Source: Steromphala cineraria
Lineage: Eukaryota > Mollusca > Gastropoda > Trochida > Trochidae
DNA: 64,000 nt
NCBI GenBank assembly: GCA_916613615.1
Contig: OU744724.1
Coordinates: 23,794,171-23,858,170, forward strand
Reading direction: 5' to 3'
The stretch's first letter is position 1, and the number at the start of each line of letters is the position of its first letter. The position numbers and the translations under genes were made by a program. The notes under the pieces are model-generated. The model worked only from the letters and a program-made list of their open reading frames with translations, did no database searches and was not told where the DNA came from. Positions 47,901-61,150 of the stretch are shown one piece after another.

Positions 47901-50900
47901 ACTAACTTCTATGACTAGAAAATGACGTTTGATGTGTCAGAGTCAGTATATCTTATTCCATTTGACGTAAGCCAGACGCTATTATTTCCATTTATATTTT
48001 TGAAATTTCAATCTGACATTATTTTGAAATGTAATTACTAGATAATAATCGATATGCTAGCAATATGACGTACCAAAGCATGAGTAACAATATATTTGTA
48101 TTTGATGAACTTTTACAATTTAAATTGGTTGAAGATCAAGTCGGGCTTACTTTCCTTTTAGTTCCTCATTGTGAAGACGGATCATTAAAATCTATCGAAA
48201 CATGAAATATATTTTCTGATGAAACATCTAACGTTGTCTTTTATAACTATTTCATTCAAGATTATCTTAAAAAGGAAGATAAGAAAGTCGAATGTATGTT
48301 GTATGAGAATTTAATCACATTCCAATGGTTGTCTCTTGATTGGTTAAAGATTGAACGAGTTTCCTTGATATGAAACCAATTCTTGGCTACAGATCTCTTT
48401 TTTCCCCGTTTGTAGAGGTCAAAAACAAGATGCAGATGGAAAAAGAGCAACTAGTTCTTCAGGGCGTATGGATATATTCACATATGTTAAATTCAGGACA
48501 GCTTCTTTCATCAAAAACATGTCGTATATACTTTGTATTGCCAAACAAATTCATAAATTTGATGCTTAGGGTTTAGGCCTTCAATTCTCTTTGTAACAAT
48601 TTGGAGGTATATAAAGATAAGTGTTTATTGCACTTTCAGAACAAATACACTCGCATTCATTCTGCAATACGAGGTGCTGAAAGTAACTTACCACGCCTAC
48701 AAATAAAGCACACATGTTTTGGTGTTGTGGATATATGCTACCGGTATGTATATATAGGCGAAGTGAATTTGCCGGCTAGAAAGAAACATGTCTTGGTAAT
48801 ATCAGTAATACTTTTTGTAGGGGGACTTGTTAATTCCACACATGTGTGAGGGTCCAAAGGGGAGGTAATCCACAGACTAATGACGCCTAGGTCAAAGTTC
48901 AAACAGCGCATTGCTTTAGGCTCTTGCACATAAGGTATATATCAGACACACGATTATAGCATACCACGACTAAATGGAAACTTCAGCACTTCAGAAACAG
49001 GATGATATAGAAATATTGAGGCATCTCTATAGTATACAGTACCTCAACACTGCAAATAAAAACTATATTTTTGTCCAATAGTATGAACTAGATAGATAAG
49101 TGACATTTCGAAATATTTAAACCCGAAAGATAACATTTATCTACTTAAGATGGAACACCTTTTTTCATGTGCCGCATTTCCTCGAATACAACCTCGGATC
49201 CCCTTCTATCATCGTCAACTTGCCCACCAGGGCCATTTTCTAACTTGTTTGGTTTTATACGAGGTAGGCTTTATGGGTTATTGATTAATATTTTAAGAAA
49301 CATTGTCTTTGGTTCCGTGTTGTTATTGGCCCGGGTTGTTTTCGAGGAATTAAGAATTACGGCTACGTAACGTGGTATATTGTTTTGGAAATGCATATCT
49401 CTAAAATGCTTTTTTATATGTATACATACGATATTCCATAACATTAAAAAAATCAAATAACTTGAGATTTCAAACACGTTTTTTTGTAAAGAGTTCTACA
49501 TCGCCGTCCCTGATTGCCTAATCACGTGGTATTGATCTCTCGACACAGCTTGCAGACTTACCGATGTAAGGAGCTTGCAGCTATGACCATCTGTCCCCTG
49601 GTCTGTTCTCTTAGACAAAATCTCTGTGTTTCCATCGTCGTTAAGTTCGAAATTGTTTTATTTTAGCTGTTTAAAAGATTTTTAAAATACTTTTTGGAAA
49701 AGAAATTTGAAAGAATACCCATTTATCGATGTTTTGAAAATCCATTTGAATTTATTAAGCCTAAAATCACATTTGCTCCTTTTAACTAAATGACGATTAA
49801 GCATTAACTCATTATCTTGCTTATTCAGCAATGAACGGTGATCAATTCAATGTTTGACAAGTTTTTTTTTTCGTTAAACTAATACAAGTTATGAACGCAC
49901 TTGTTTATAGTTGATAATGAAATAAAGAAGATGCCAAACTTAACTATATCTTTGATGGAGCAGTTACGTGTAATATGACACCAATTATTACTTTCAATTA
50001 TCGAAATGTCACTTTCTAATATTTCTTGAATAATAATCAGATTCAAACAAACCGTTATACGAGAGTGACAGAGATTTTGACAACTCCAACTAGATAACTC
50101 GATAGACTCGTCAAACTAAATAAATATTGTCGTTTCAGTGGTCATTTACGAGAGGTGTAATGGGATCCGAAAAATTAGTAATTATGACATCAATTTTGCA
50201 TTAGTTATAAACTGAATGATGATTTTACTTTTGTCCTTTACACGCTTATTGCTGAATGGAATATCACATTTCCTCTGATATTTGTTCATCACCCCTTTAC
50301 CCCCGGCGCCTAATAGAGGCCCGGTGCTTATTTCAGAGCCGATCCTGATTAAAGGAAATACGGCACATCGACAACCGGATAATTACTCAGATGAGAAACA
50401 CGGCTATGTACGAAGGGTAGAGTACAAGGTTGTACCTGCTCTCTCTCTCTCTGAGACTGACTAAGACTTTAACTGAGGAATCAAGAAACATTTAAAGAAA
50501 CAAGGTTTCAAATGGTTGCACGTCTACACGAGTAGCTACAGAGAGAAGACATTCATTTTGGTAAACATTTTCTCTTGTTGAAGATAACTTGACTAAGGAA
50601 TGTAACGCATTATCTGAATTTGATAGTGTCATTATTGTATGTAGGGTGTAGAGCTGCAACGTAGTTCGTTTCGTTATCCATTTTGTGTTTAAACGTTTGC
50701 CTCGAAAGTTATCGGTTAAAAACTTACGATGAAACTCCTACGATGTGGACTGCCATATTTTATCTTAAAGAACGCGTCTTCTGGAAATGAAAGTTATGTT
50801 CAGTGAACAAGCACAAGGGTTTATAACGTTTTTCAAACATCTTCATACTAATTACACACCCCTTCGTCGGGTGAATAACAGTACATCATCTTACAAATTC

Positions 50901-50940
50901 TGCATACCAAAGTTAATTAAATCCTTAAATTAACAAGGTT
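44926..50940. other. Gene-poor stretch
   Basis: No exon is recognised in 6 kb. It contains a perfect short hairpin (46151-46175), an AATAAA followed by three TTGTATC-type units at about 47401-47430 that resembles the 3' tail of a LINE, and a (CT)n run near 50440. Confidence 0.4.
46151..46175. other. Perfect 11 bp-arm hairpin
   Basis: GTATTTATGAA and TTCATAAATAC are exact reverse complements separated by ACA. There is no T-run or gene context that would make it a terminator-like signal; the function is unknown. Confidence 0.8.
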
Positions 50941-51376
50941 ATTTATATATAATGAATACTCTCGTCACTTTATATTTCCGTAAATAATGATGTTTTGTAG
51001 AGTAGAAGCAAGTGTTCCTAATAATAAAAAATGAATACTCTAGCCAACTTATATTTCCTTAAATAATTATGTAGACTAGAAGCAAGTGTTCCCAATCATA
51101 TATGATGAATACTCTCGTCATCTTTGTAATTCCGTATATAATGATGTTTTGTAGACCAGAAGAAAGTGTTCTTTATCATATATAATGTACATTATGTGCC
51201 AACTTATATATCCGTGTATAATGATGTTTTGTAGACTAGAAGCAAGTCTTCTTTATCATATACATTATATAGGGGAAAATAAGTTGACAAGAGTATTCAT
51301 CATATTATATAATGAATACTCTCGTCAACTCATATGTCCCTATATAACTATATTTTGTAGAGTAGAAGCAAGTCTA
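50941..51376. repeat. Tandem repeat of a ~70-80 bp unit, with one inverted piece
   Basis: The unit runs ATGAATACTCTCGTCAACTT, then TATATTTCC, then AATGATGTTTTGTAGA and AGAAGCAAGTGTTC. About six degenerate copies occur. At about 51268-51300 a piece (AAGTTGACAAGAGTATTCAT) is in inverted orientation directly before a direct copy, which makes a local dyad. Confidence 0.8.
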
Positions 51377-51902
51377 TGGTACGACTGGTTGCTGGTTGAA
51401 GGGACCAGGTAGATAAGCTGTGCTCTATGGTAGTTCCGCTGTCTGCTCGGCTAACTTATGTCCCTTAGCTTGATTTCCAGATAGTCTTGCTCCAAGACTG
51501 TGTACCAAGAAGGAGTCTTTCCAATCAATGGCGAAATGTTTCAACATAAGAAGTTGTCCTCTTATTCGTGTAGGGCAGACAGTTTAGAGACATGTTTCCG
51601 AACGAAAATGAGAGGCCGATCTGTGAGAAGACTGTAAATCTGTTTTAAAACTACCTAGGGATTTCTTGCTTCTTGATGTAACAACCCTTTCAGAGTAAGG
51701 TTTAGTCAACCTAACCGTATAGCACTACAGATATACTGATGTAAGAACGGAATCATACAAAGGACTCGTTCCGACATAATACAAGAGATAGTTCGGTGTA
51801 TTGGTATAATTATACTGTGATCTTGAACATATCAACTATTTATGTGTTCTGTTTATATGTCTAATATTATAAAAATATGTATGTTATAATGTTATTGTAT
51901 TT
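51377..51902. other. Unique sequence, nothing recognised
   Basis: Spacer between the tandem repeat and the segmental duplication. No coding or repeat feature is visible. Confidence 0.4.
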
Positions 51903-52918
51903 TGGTGACCTTTTCCCTAGGCAAAGGTGTGAGTTTTTTCCCTATGACTTTTTTTCCGATCACCGAATATAACATTAAGATAACTGTTCTTGAATTGACT
52001 GTCAAGATAACTGTTAAATCAATGTTCAGATAGATATATGTTCTTTATTCCTGCAGTTTTCTTCCTATCAGTTGAAGATAACCAAAATTACACATATATA
52101 TGATATCACTGACAGTCGTACACAGCGATCCATTGAAAACGTATCCAAACATTCACGATGGCCGGTTTTGTAATAAAATTGTTATCTACATACAGAAAGG
52201 TTTGCCATATAATATCTGTATATCTATGGGGATCTCAGTCTAGATTGAAGTAATTCACATGGATATCTTGGTTTTCAGCATTCATAGAAAATCATCTGGA
52301 GAGCAGACCCTTGTTTATCCGTCCGTCGGTCTCAAGAATTCAGTATGATTTTTACTTTAGCTTCACCCAAAACATCATTGTTTATCAATTGACTCGATTC
52401 CACAAAGAAATAATCACTAGAACACTCTAGTTAAATGGGTCACTACAAATACATATTTCTGACCTGGAATATTCAGTATCCCATAAACTATGCCCGTTTT
52501 AGGTACATGAAGAATTTGAGACTGATTGGCCTTGAGCGTTTTGAGCAGACAAGTACTTAATGGCCGTCCTGTATCATTTTCTTACATTAGGCCTTGTTTA
52601 GAAAGGCTGCTTCACTGTCAGGTAGTGTGTTTAGAGAGGTTTGTGTTTCCACTTGTATTACGTGTCAGCTTGGAGCTTGTCAGTGTGAAGAAGTTCTCTG
52701 GATTATCTCCTAAGTATGTTTGTACTTGAAACACTTCTTCTGAAAGGGCTTGTATTAGAAACACCAAGTCCTTGTTTATTGGACAGCCGCTACCGTTAAG
52801 TAGACGCTGATTGATTTGATAAATTAACTACTGAAAAGGCAAGATATTTAACGTGATACACACGTTACATTTTCGGGTTTTTTTATTACAATTAAAAGAT
52901 TTCTGCCTTATATTTTAT
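51903..52918 (+). repeat. Segmental duplication, left flank copy
   Basis: This ~1 kb matches 61391-62376. The first ~370 bp is clearly diverged with small indels. From about 52276 to 52877 the two copies are almost identical. It ends with a ~40 bp insertion relative to the other copy, just before the TAGCTCATC element. A 67-codon open frame (52526-52729) is conserved in the second copy, but the identity covers noncoding bases equally, so it is not evidence for a protein. Confidence 0.85.
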
Positions 52919-52963
52919 TAGCTCATCAGGACTGAAGGTCCAGATGGGCTTATGGCATGGCCC

Positions 52964-53012
52964 GTCGTCCGGCGTCCGTCCGTCCGTCGTCCGTCGTCCG
53001 TCGTCCGTCCGT
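52964..53012. repeat. (CGTC)/(CGTCCGTC) simple repeat at the element start
   Basis: Alternating CGTC and CGTCCGTC units. A matching run occurs in copy B at about 62422-62474, and shorter remnants (GTCCGGCGTCCGG) occur in the 117 bp relative at 23247. Confidence 0.85.
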
Positions 53013-53092
53013 AAACTTTTGACACTTTCGACTTCTCCTCATGAACCATACACATTAGAGAGCTGAAATTTTGTGTACAAGTACCTTAGCAT

Positions 53093-56000
53093 ATGGAGAT
53101 TCTAATTTGTAACTTTGGTGACCCTGTGACCCCAAATAGGGACACAGGGGTCACAACTTTAAAAACCTATTTTCATCTTCTTCTCCAGTTCCAGAAGGAC
53201 TAGAGAGTTAAAAATGATATGTGCAGACTCCTTGGCCAAATAGGGTCACAGGGGTCACAACCTTAAAAACCTATTTTCATCATCTTCTCCAGTTCTAAAA
53301 GGACTAGAGAGTTAAAAACGATATGTGCAGACTCCTTGGCCAATGGGGATTCTAAATTGTAGATTTCGTGACCCCATGACCCCAAATAGGGTCACAGGGG
53401 TCACAACCTTCAAAACCTATTTTCATCTTCTTCTCCAGTTCTAAAAGGACTAGAGAGTTGAAAGTGATATGTGCAGACTCCTTGGACAATGGGGATTCTA
53501 ATTTGTAACTTTGGTGAACCTGTGACCCCAAATAGGGTCACAGGGGTCACAACCTTAAAAACCTATTTTCATCTTCTTCTCCAGTACTAAAAGGACTATA
53601 GAGTTGAAAATGATATGTGCAGACTCCTTGGCCAATCGGGATTCTTAATTGTAGATTTCGTGACCCCATGACCCCAAATAGGGTCACAGGGGTCACAACC
53701 TTAAAAACCAATTCTCATCTTCTTCTACAGTTCCAAAAGGTCTAGAGAGTTAATATTGATATGTGCAGACTCCTTGGCCAATGGGGATTCTAAATTGTAA
53801 CTTTGGTGAACCTGTGACCCCAAATAGGGTCACAGGGGTCACAACCTTAAAAAACTATTTTCATCTTCTTCTCCAGTTCTAAAAGGAATAGAGAGTTGAA
53901 AGTGATATGTGCAGACTCCTTGGACAATGGGGATTCTAATTTGTAACTTTGGTGAACCTGTGACCCCAAATAGGGTCACAGGGGTCACAACCTTAAAAAC
54001 CTATTTTCATCTTCTTCTCCAGTTCTAAAAGGAATAGAGAGTTGAAAGTGATATGTGCAGACTCCTTGGACAATGGGGATTCTAATTTGTAACTTTGGTG
54101 AACCTGTGACCCCAAATAGGGTCACAGGGGTCACAACCTTAAAAACCTATTTTCATCTTCTTCTCCAGTTCTAAAAGGAATAGAGAGTTGAAAGTGATAT
54201 GTGCAGACTCCTTGGACAATGGGGATTCTAATTTGTAACTTTGGTGAACCTGTGACCCCAAATAGGGTCACAGGGGTCACAACCTTAAAAACCTATTTTC
54301 ATCTTCTTCTCCAGTACTAAAATGACTATAGAGTTGAAAATGAAATGTGCAGACTCCTTGGCCAATCGGGATTCTTAATTGTAGATTTCGTGACCCCATG
54401 ACCCCAAATAGGGTCACAGGGGTCACAACCTTAAAAACTTATTTTCATCATCACCTTTAGCTCCTAAAGGTCTATTGAGCTGAAAGACTGCATGTAGACT
54501 CCTTGGTCAATCAGGATTCTAAACTGTAGGTTTTGTGACCCCATGACCCCAAATAGGGTCACAGGGGTCACAACCTTAAAAACCTATTTTCATCTTCTTC
54601 TCCAGTTCTAAAAGGAATAGAGAGTTGAAAGTGATATGTGCAGACTCCTTGGACAATGGGGATTCTAATTTGTAACTTTGGTGAACCTGTGACCCCAAAT
54701 AGGGTCACAGGGGTCACAACCTTAAAAACCTATTTTCATCTTCTTCTCCAGTTCTAAAAGGAATAGAGAGTTGAAAGTGATATGTGCAGACTCCTTGGAC
54801 AATGGGGATTCTAATTTGTAACTTTGGTGAACCTGTGACCCCAAATAGGGTCACAGGGGTCACAACCTTAAAAACCTATTTTCATCTTCTTCTCCAGTTC
54901 TAAAAGGAATAGAGAGTTGAAAGTGATATGTGCAGACTCCTTGGACAATGGGGATTCTAATTTGTAACTTTGGTGAACCTGTGACCCCAAATAGGGTCAC
55001 AGGGGTCACAACCTTAAAAACCTATTTTCATCTTCTTCTCCAGTACTAAAATGACTATAGAGTTGAAAATGAAATGTGCAGACTCCTTGGCCAATCGGGA
55101 TTCTTAATTGTAGATTTCGTGACCCCATGACCCCAAATAGGGTCACAGGGGTCACAACCTTAAAAACTTATTTTCATCATCACCTTTAGCTCCTAAAGGT
55201 CTATTGAGCTGAAAGACTGCATGTAGTCTCCTTGGTCAATCAGGATTCTAAACTGTAGGTTTTGTGACCCCATGACCCCAAATAGGGTCACAGGGGTCAC
55301 AACCTTAAAAACCTATTTTCATCTTCTTCTCCAGTTCTAAAAGGAATAGAGAGTTGAAAGTGATATGTGCAGACTCCTTGGACAATGGGGATTCTAATTT
55401 GTAACTTTGGTGAACCTGTGACCCCAAATAGGGTCACAGGGGTCACAACCTTAAATACCTATTTTCATCTTCTTCTCCAGTTCCAAAAGGAGTAGAGAGT
55501 TGAAAGTGATATGTGCAGACTCCTTGGACAATGGGGATTCTAATTTGTAACTTTGGTGAACCTGTGACCCCAAATAGGGTCACAGGGGTCACAACCTTAA
55601 AAACCTATTTTCATCTTCTTCTCCAGTACTAAAATGACTATAGAGTTGAAAATGAAATGTGCAGACTCCTTGGCCAATCGGGATTCTTAATTGTAGATTT
55701 CGTGACCCCATGACCCCAAATAGGGTCACAGGGGTCACAACCTTAAAAACTTATTTTCATCATCACCTTTAGCTCCTAAAGGTCTATTGAGCTGAAAGAC
55801 TGCATGTAGACTCCTTGGTCAATCAGGATTCTAAACTGTAGGTTTTGTGACCCCATGACCCCAAATAGGGTCACAGGGGTCACAACCTTAAAAACCTATT
55901 TTCATCTTCTTCTCCAGTTCTAAAAGGAATAGAGAGTTGAAAGTGATATGTGCAGACTCCTTGGACAATGGGGATTCTAATTTGTAACTTTGGTGAACCT

Positions 56001-59000
56001 GTGACCCCAAATAGGGTCACAGGGGTCACAACCTTAAATACCTATTTTCATCTTCTTCTCCAGTTCCAAAAGGAGTAGAGAGTTAAAAATTATATGTGCA
56101 AACTCCTTGGACAATGGAGATTCTAATTTGTAACTTCGGTGACCCTGTGACCCCAAATAGGGTCACAGGGGTCACAACCTTAAAAACCTATTTTCATCTT
56201 CTTCTCTAGTTCTAAAAGGACTAGAGAGTTAAAAACGATATGTGCAGACTCCTTGGCCAATGGGGATTCTAAATTGTAACTTTGGTGACCCTGCGACTCC
56301 AAATAGGGTCACAGGGGTCACAACCTTAAAAACCTATTTTCATCATCTTCTCCAGTTCTAAAAGGACTAGAGAGTTAAAAACGATATGTGCAGACTCCTT
56401 GGCCAATAGGGATTCTAAAATGTAGATTTCGTGACCCCATGACGTCAAATAGGGTCACAGGGGTCACAACCTTAAAAACCTATTTTCATCTTATTCTCCA
56501 GTTCTAAAAGGACTAGAGAGTTGAAAGTGATATGTGCAGACTCCTTGGACAATGGGGATTCTAATTTGTAACTTTGGTGAACCTGTGACCCCAAATAGGG
56601 TCACAGGGGTCACAACCTTAAAAACCTATTTTCATCTTCTTCTCCAGTACTAAAAGGACTATAGCGTTGAAAATGATATGTGCAGACTCCTTGGCCAATC
56701 GGGATTCTTAATTGTAGATTTCGTGACCCCATGACCCCAAATAGGGTCACAGGGGTCACAACCTTAAAAACCAATTCTCATCTTCTTCTACAGTTCCAAA
56801 AGGTCTAGAGAGTTAATATTGATATGTGCAGACTCCTTGGACAATGGGGATTCTAATTTGTAACTTTGTTGACCCTGTGACCCCAAATAGGGTCACAGGG
56901 GTCACAACCTTAAAAAACTATTTTCATCTTCTTCTCAAGTTCCAAAAGGTCTAGAGAGCTGAAATTATATGTGCAGACTCCTTGGCCAATCGGGATTCTA
57001 AATTGTAGATTTCGTGACCCCATGACCCCAAATAGGGTCATAGGGGTCACAACCTTAAAAACTTATTTTCATCATCATCTTTAGCTCCTAAAGGTCTATT
57101 GAGCTGAAAGACTGCATGTAGACTCCTTGGTCAATCAGGATTCTAAACTGTAGGTTTTGTGACCCCATGACCCCAAATAGGGTCACAGGGGTCACAACCT
57201 TAAAAACCTATTTTCATCTTCTTCTCCAGTTCTAAAAGGAATAGAGAGTTGAAAGTGATATGTGCAGACTCCTTGGACAATGGGGATTCTAATTTGTAAC
57301 TTTGGTGAACCTGTGACCCCAAATAGGGTCACAGGGGTCACAACCTTAAAAACCTATTTTCATCTTCTTCTCCAGTACTAAAAGGACTATAGAGTTGAAA
57401 ATGATATGTGCAGACTCCTTGGCCAATCGGGATTCTTAATTGTAGATTTCGTGACCCCATGACCCCAAATAGGGTCACAGGGGTCACAACCTTAAAAACC
57501 AATTCTCATCTTCTTCTACAGTTCCAAAAGGTCTAGAGAGTTAATATTGATATGTGCAGACTCCTTGGACAATGGGGATTCTAATTTGTAACTTTGTTGA
57601 CCCTGTGACCCCAAATAGGGTCACAGGGGTCACAACCTTAAAAAACTATTTTCATCTTCTTCTCAAGTTCCAAAAGGTCTAGAGAGCTGAAATTATATGT
57701 GCAGACTCCTTGGCCAATCGGGATTCTAAATTGTAGATTTCGTGACCCCATGACCCCAAATAGGGTCATAGGGGTCACAACCTTAAAAACTTATTTTCAT
57801 CATCATCTTTAGCTCCTAAAGGTCTATTGAGCTGAAAGACTGCATGTAGACTCCTTGGCAAATGGGGATTCTAAACTGTAGGTTTTGTGACCCCATGACC
57901 CCAAATAGGGTCACAGGGGTCACAACCTTAAAAACCTATTTTCATCTTCTTCTCCAGTTCTAAAAGGAATAGAGAGTTGAAAGTGATATGTGCAGACTCC
58001 TTGGACAATGGGGATTCTAATTTGTAACTTTGGTGAACCTGTGACCCCAAATAGGGTCACAGGGGTCACAACCTTAAATACCTATTTTCATCTTCTTCTC
58101 CAGTTCCAAAAGGAGTAGAGAGTTGAAAGTGATATGTGCAGACTCCTTGGACAATGGGGATTCTAATTTGTAACTTTGGTGAACCTGTGACCCCAAATAG
58201 GGTCACAGGGGTCACAACCTTAAAAACCTATTTTCATCTTCTTCTCCAGTACTAAAATGACTATAGAGTTGAAAATGAAATGTGCAGACTCCTTGGCCAA
58301 TCGGGATTCTTAATTGTAGATTTCGTGACCCCATGACCCCAAATAGGGTCACAGGGGTCACAACCTTAAAAACTTATTTTCATCATCACCTTTAGCTCCT
58401 AAAGGTCTATTGAGCTGAAAGACTGCATGTAGACTCCTTGGTCAATCAGGATTCTAAACTGTAGGTTTTGTGACCCCATGACCCCAAATAGGGTCACAGG
58501 GGTCACAACCTTAAAAACCTATTTTCATCTTCTTCTCCAGTTCTAAAAGGAATAGAGAGTTGAAAGTGATATGTGCAGACTCCTTGGACAATGGGGATTC
58601 TAATTTGTAACTTTGGTGAACCTGTGACCCCAAATAGGGTCACAGGGGTCACAACCTTAAATACCTATTTTCATCTTCTTCTCCAGTTCCAAAAGGAGTA
58701 GAGAGTTAAAAATTATATGTGCAAACTCCTTGGACAATGGAGATTCTAATTTGTAACTTCGGTGACCCTGTGACCCCAAATAGGGTCACAGGGGTCACAA
58801 CCTTAAAAACCTATTTTCATCTTCTTCTCTAGTTCTAAAAGGACTAGAGAGTTAAAAACGATATGTGCAGACTCCTTGGCCAATGGGGATTCTAAATTGT
58901 AACTTTGGTGACCCTGCGACTCCAAATAGGGTCACAGGGGTCACAACCTTAAAAACCTATTTTCATCATCTTCTCCAGTTCTAAAAGGACTAGAGAGTTA

Positions 59001-61150
59001 AAAACGATATGTGCAGACTCCTTGGCCAATAGGGATTCTAAAATGTAGATTTCGTGACCCCATGACGTCAAATAGGGTCACAGGGGTCACAACCTTAAAA
59101 ACCTATTTTCATCTTATTCTCCAGTTCTAAAAGGACTAGAGAGTTGAAAGTGATATGTGCAGACTCCTTGGACAATGGGGATTCTAATTTGTAACTTTGG
59201 TGAACCTGTGACCCCAAATAGGGTCACAGGGGTCACAACCTTAAAAACCTATTTTCATCTTCTTCTCCAGTACTAAAAGGACTATAGCGTTGAAAATGAT
59301 ATGTGCAGACTCCTTGGCCAATCGGGATTCTTAATTGTAGATTTCGTGACCCCATGACCCCAAATAGGGTCACAGGGGTCACAACCTTAAAAACCAATTC
59401 TCATCTTCTTCTACAGTTCCAAAAGGTCTAGAGAGTTAATATTGATATGTGCAGACTCCTTGGACAATGGGGATTCTAATTTGTAACTTTGTTGACCCTG
59501 TGACCCCAAATAGGGTCACAGGGGTCACAACCTTAAAAAACTATTTTCATCTTCTTCTCAAGTTCCAAAAGGTCTAGAGAGCTGAAATTATATGTGCAGA
59601 CTCCTTGGCCAATCGGGATTCTAAATTGTAGATTTCGTGACCCCATGACCCAAAATAGGGTCATAGGGGTCACAACCTTAAAAACTTATTTTCATCATCA
59701 TCTTTAGCTCCTAAAGGTCTATTGAGCTGAAAGACTGCATGTAGACTCCTTGGTCAATCAGGATTCTAAACTGTAGGTTTTGTGACCCCATGACCCCAAA
59801 TAGGGTCACAGGGGTCACAACCTTAAAAACCTATTTTCATCTTCTTCTCCAGTTCTAAAAGGAATAGAGAGTTGAAAGTGATATGTGCAGACTCCTTGGA
59901 CAATGGGGATTCTAATTTGTAACTTTGGTGAACCTGTGACCCCAAATAGGGTCACAGGGGTCACAACCTTAAAAACCTATTTTCATCTTCTTCTCCAGTT
60001 CCAAAAGGAGTAGAGAGTTAAAAATTATATGTGCAAACTCCTTGGACAATGGAGATTCTAATTTGTAACTTCGGTGACCCTGTGACCCCAAATAGGGTCA
60101 CAGGGGTCACAACCTTAAAAACCTATTTTCATCTTCTTCTCTAGTTCTAAAAGGACTAGAGAGTTAAAAACGATATGTGCAGACTCCTTGGCCAATGGGG
60201 ATTCTAAATTGTAACTTTGGTGACCCTGCGACTCCAAATAGGGTCACAGGGGTCACAACCTTAAAAACCTATTTTCATCATCTTCTCCAGTTCTAAAAGG
60301 ACTAGAGAGTTAAAAACGATATGTGCAGACTCCTTGGCCAATAGGGATTCTAAAATGTAGATTTCGTGACCCCATGACCCCAAATAGGGTCACAGGGGTC
60401 ACAACCTTAAAAACCTATTTTCATCTTCTTCTCCAGTTCTAAAAGGAATAGAGAGTTGAAAGTGATATGTGCAGACTCCTTGGACAATGGGGATTCTAAT
60501 TTGTAACTTTGGTGAACCTGTGACCCCAAATAGGGTCACAGGGGTCACAACCTTAAAAACCTATTTTCATCTTCTTCTCCAGTACTAAAAGGACTATAGA
60601 GTTGAAAATGATATGTGCAGACTCCTTGGCCAATCGGGATTCTTAATTGTAGATTTCGTGACCCCATGACCCCAAATAGGGTCACAGGGGTCACAACCTT
60701 AAAAACCAATTCTCATCTTCTTCTACAGTTCCAAAAGGTCTAGAGAGTTAATATTGATATGTGCAGACTCCTTGGACAATGGGGATTCTAATTTGTAACT
60801 TTGTTGACCCTGTGACCCCAAATAGGGTCACAGGGGTCACAACCTTAAAAAACTATTTTCATCTTCTTCTCAAGTTCCAAAAGGTCTAGAGAGCTGAAAT
60901 TATATGTGCAGACTCCTTGGCCAATCGGGATTCTAAATTGTAGATTTCGTGACCCCATGACCCCAAATAGGGTCATAGGGGTCACAACCTTAAAATCTTA
61001 TTTTCATCATCATCTTTAGCTCCTAAAGGTCTATTGAGCTGAAAGACTGCATGTAGACTCCTTGGCCAATGGGGATTCTAAACTGTAGGTTTTGTGACCC
61101 CATGACCCCAAATAGGGTCACAGGGGTCACAATCTTAAAAACCTATTTTT
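53093..61150 (+). repeat. ~145.8 bp satellite array, about 55 monomers, with higher-order structure
   Basis: The monomer runs GTGACCCCAAATAGGGTCAC, AGGGGTCACAACCTTAAAAA, CCTATTTTCATCTTCTTCTC, CAGTTCTAAAAGGACTAGAG, AGTTGAAAATGATATGTGCA, GACTCCTTGGCCAATGGGGA, TTCTAATTTGTAACTTTG. A variant with TTTAGCTCCTAAAGG marks positions 54451, 55180, 55763, 57075, 57803, 58386, 59698 and 61010. The intervals are 729, 583, 1312, 728, 583, 1312 and 1312 bp, that is five, four and nine monomers. An independent variant (TTAAAAATTATATGTGCAAA) recurs 2,623 and 1,312 bp apart. The array therefore grew by duplicating blocks of nine. The first monomer boundary has a ~45 bp deletion near 53235. Confidence 0.95.

Noticed and set aside
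52526..52729. 67-codon frame almost identical at 62023-62226
   Set aside because: The whole surrounding 600 bp is equally identical, so conservation reflects recent duplication or conversion and not protein selection.
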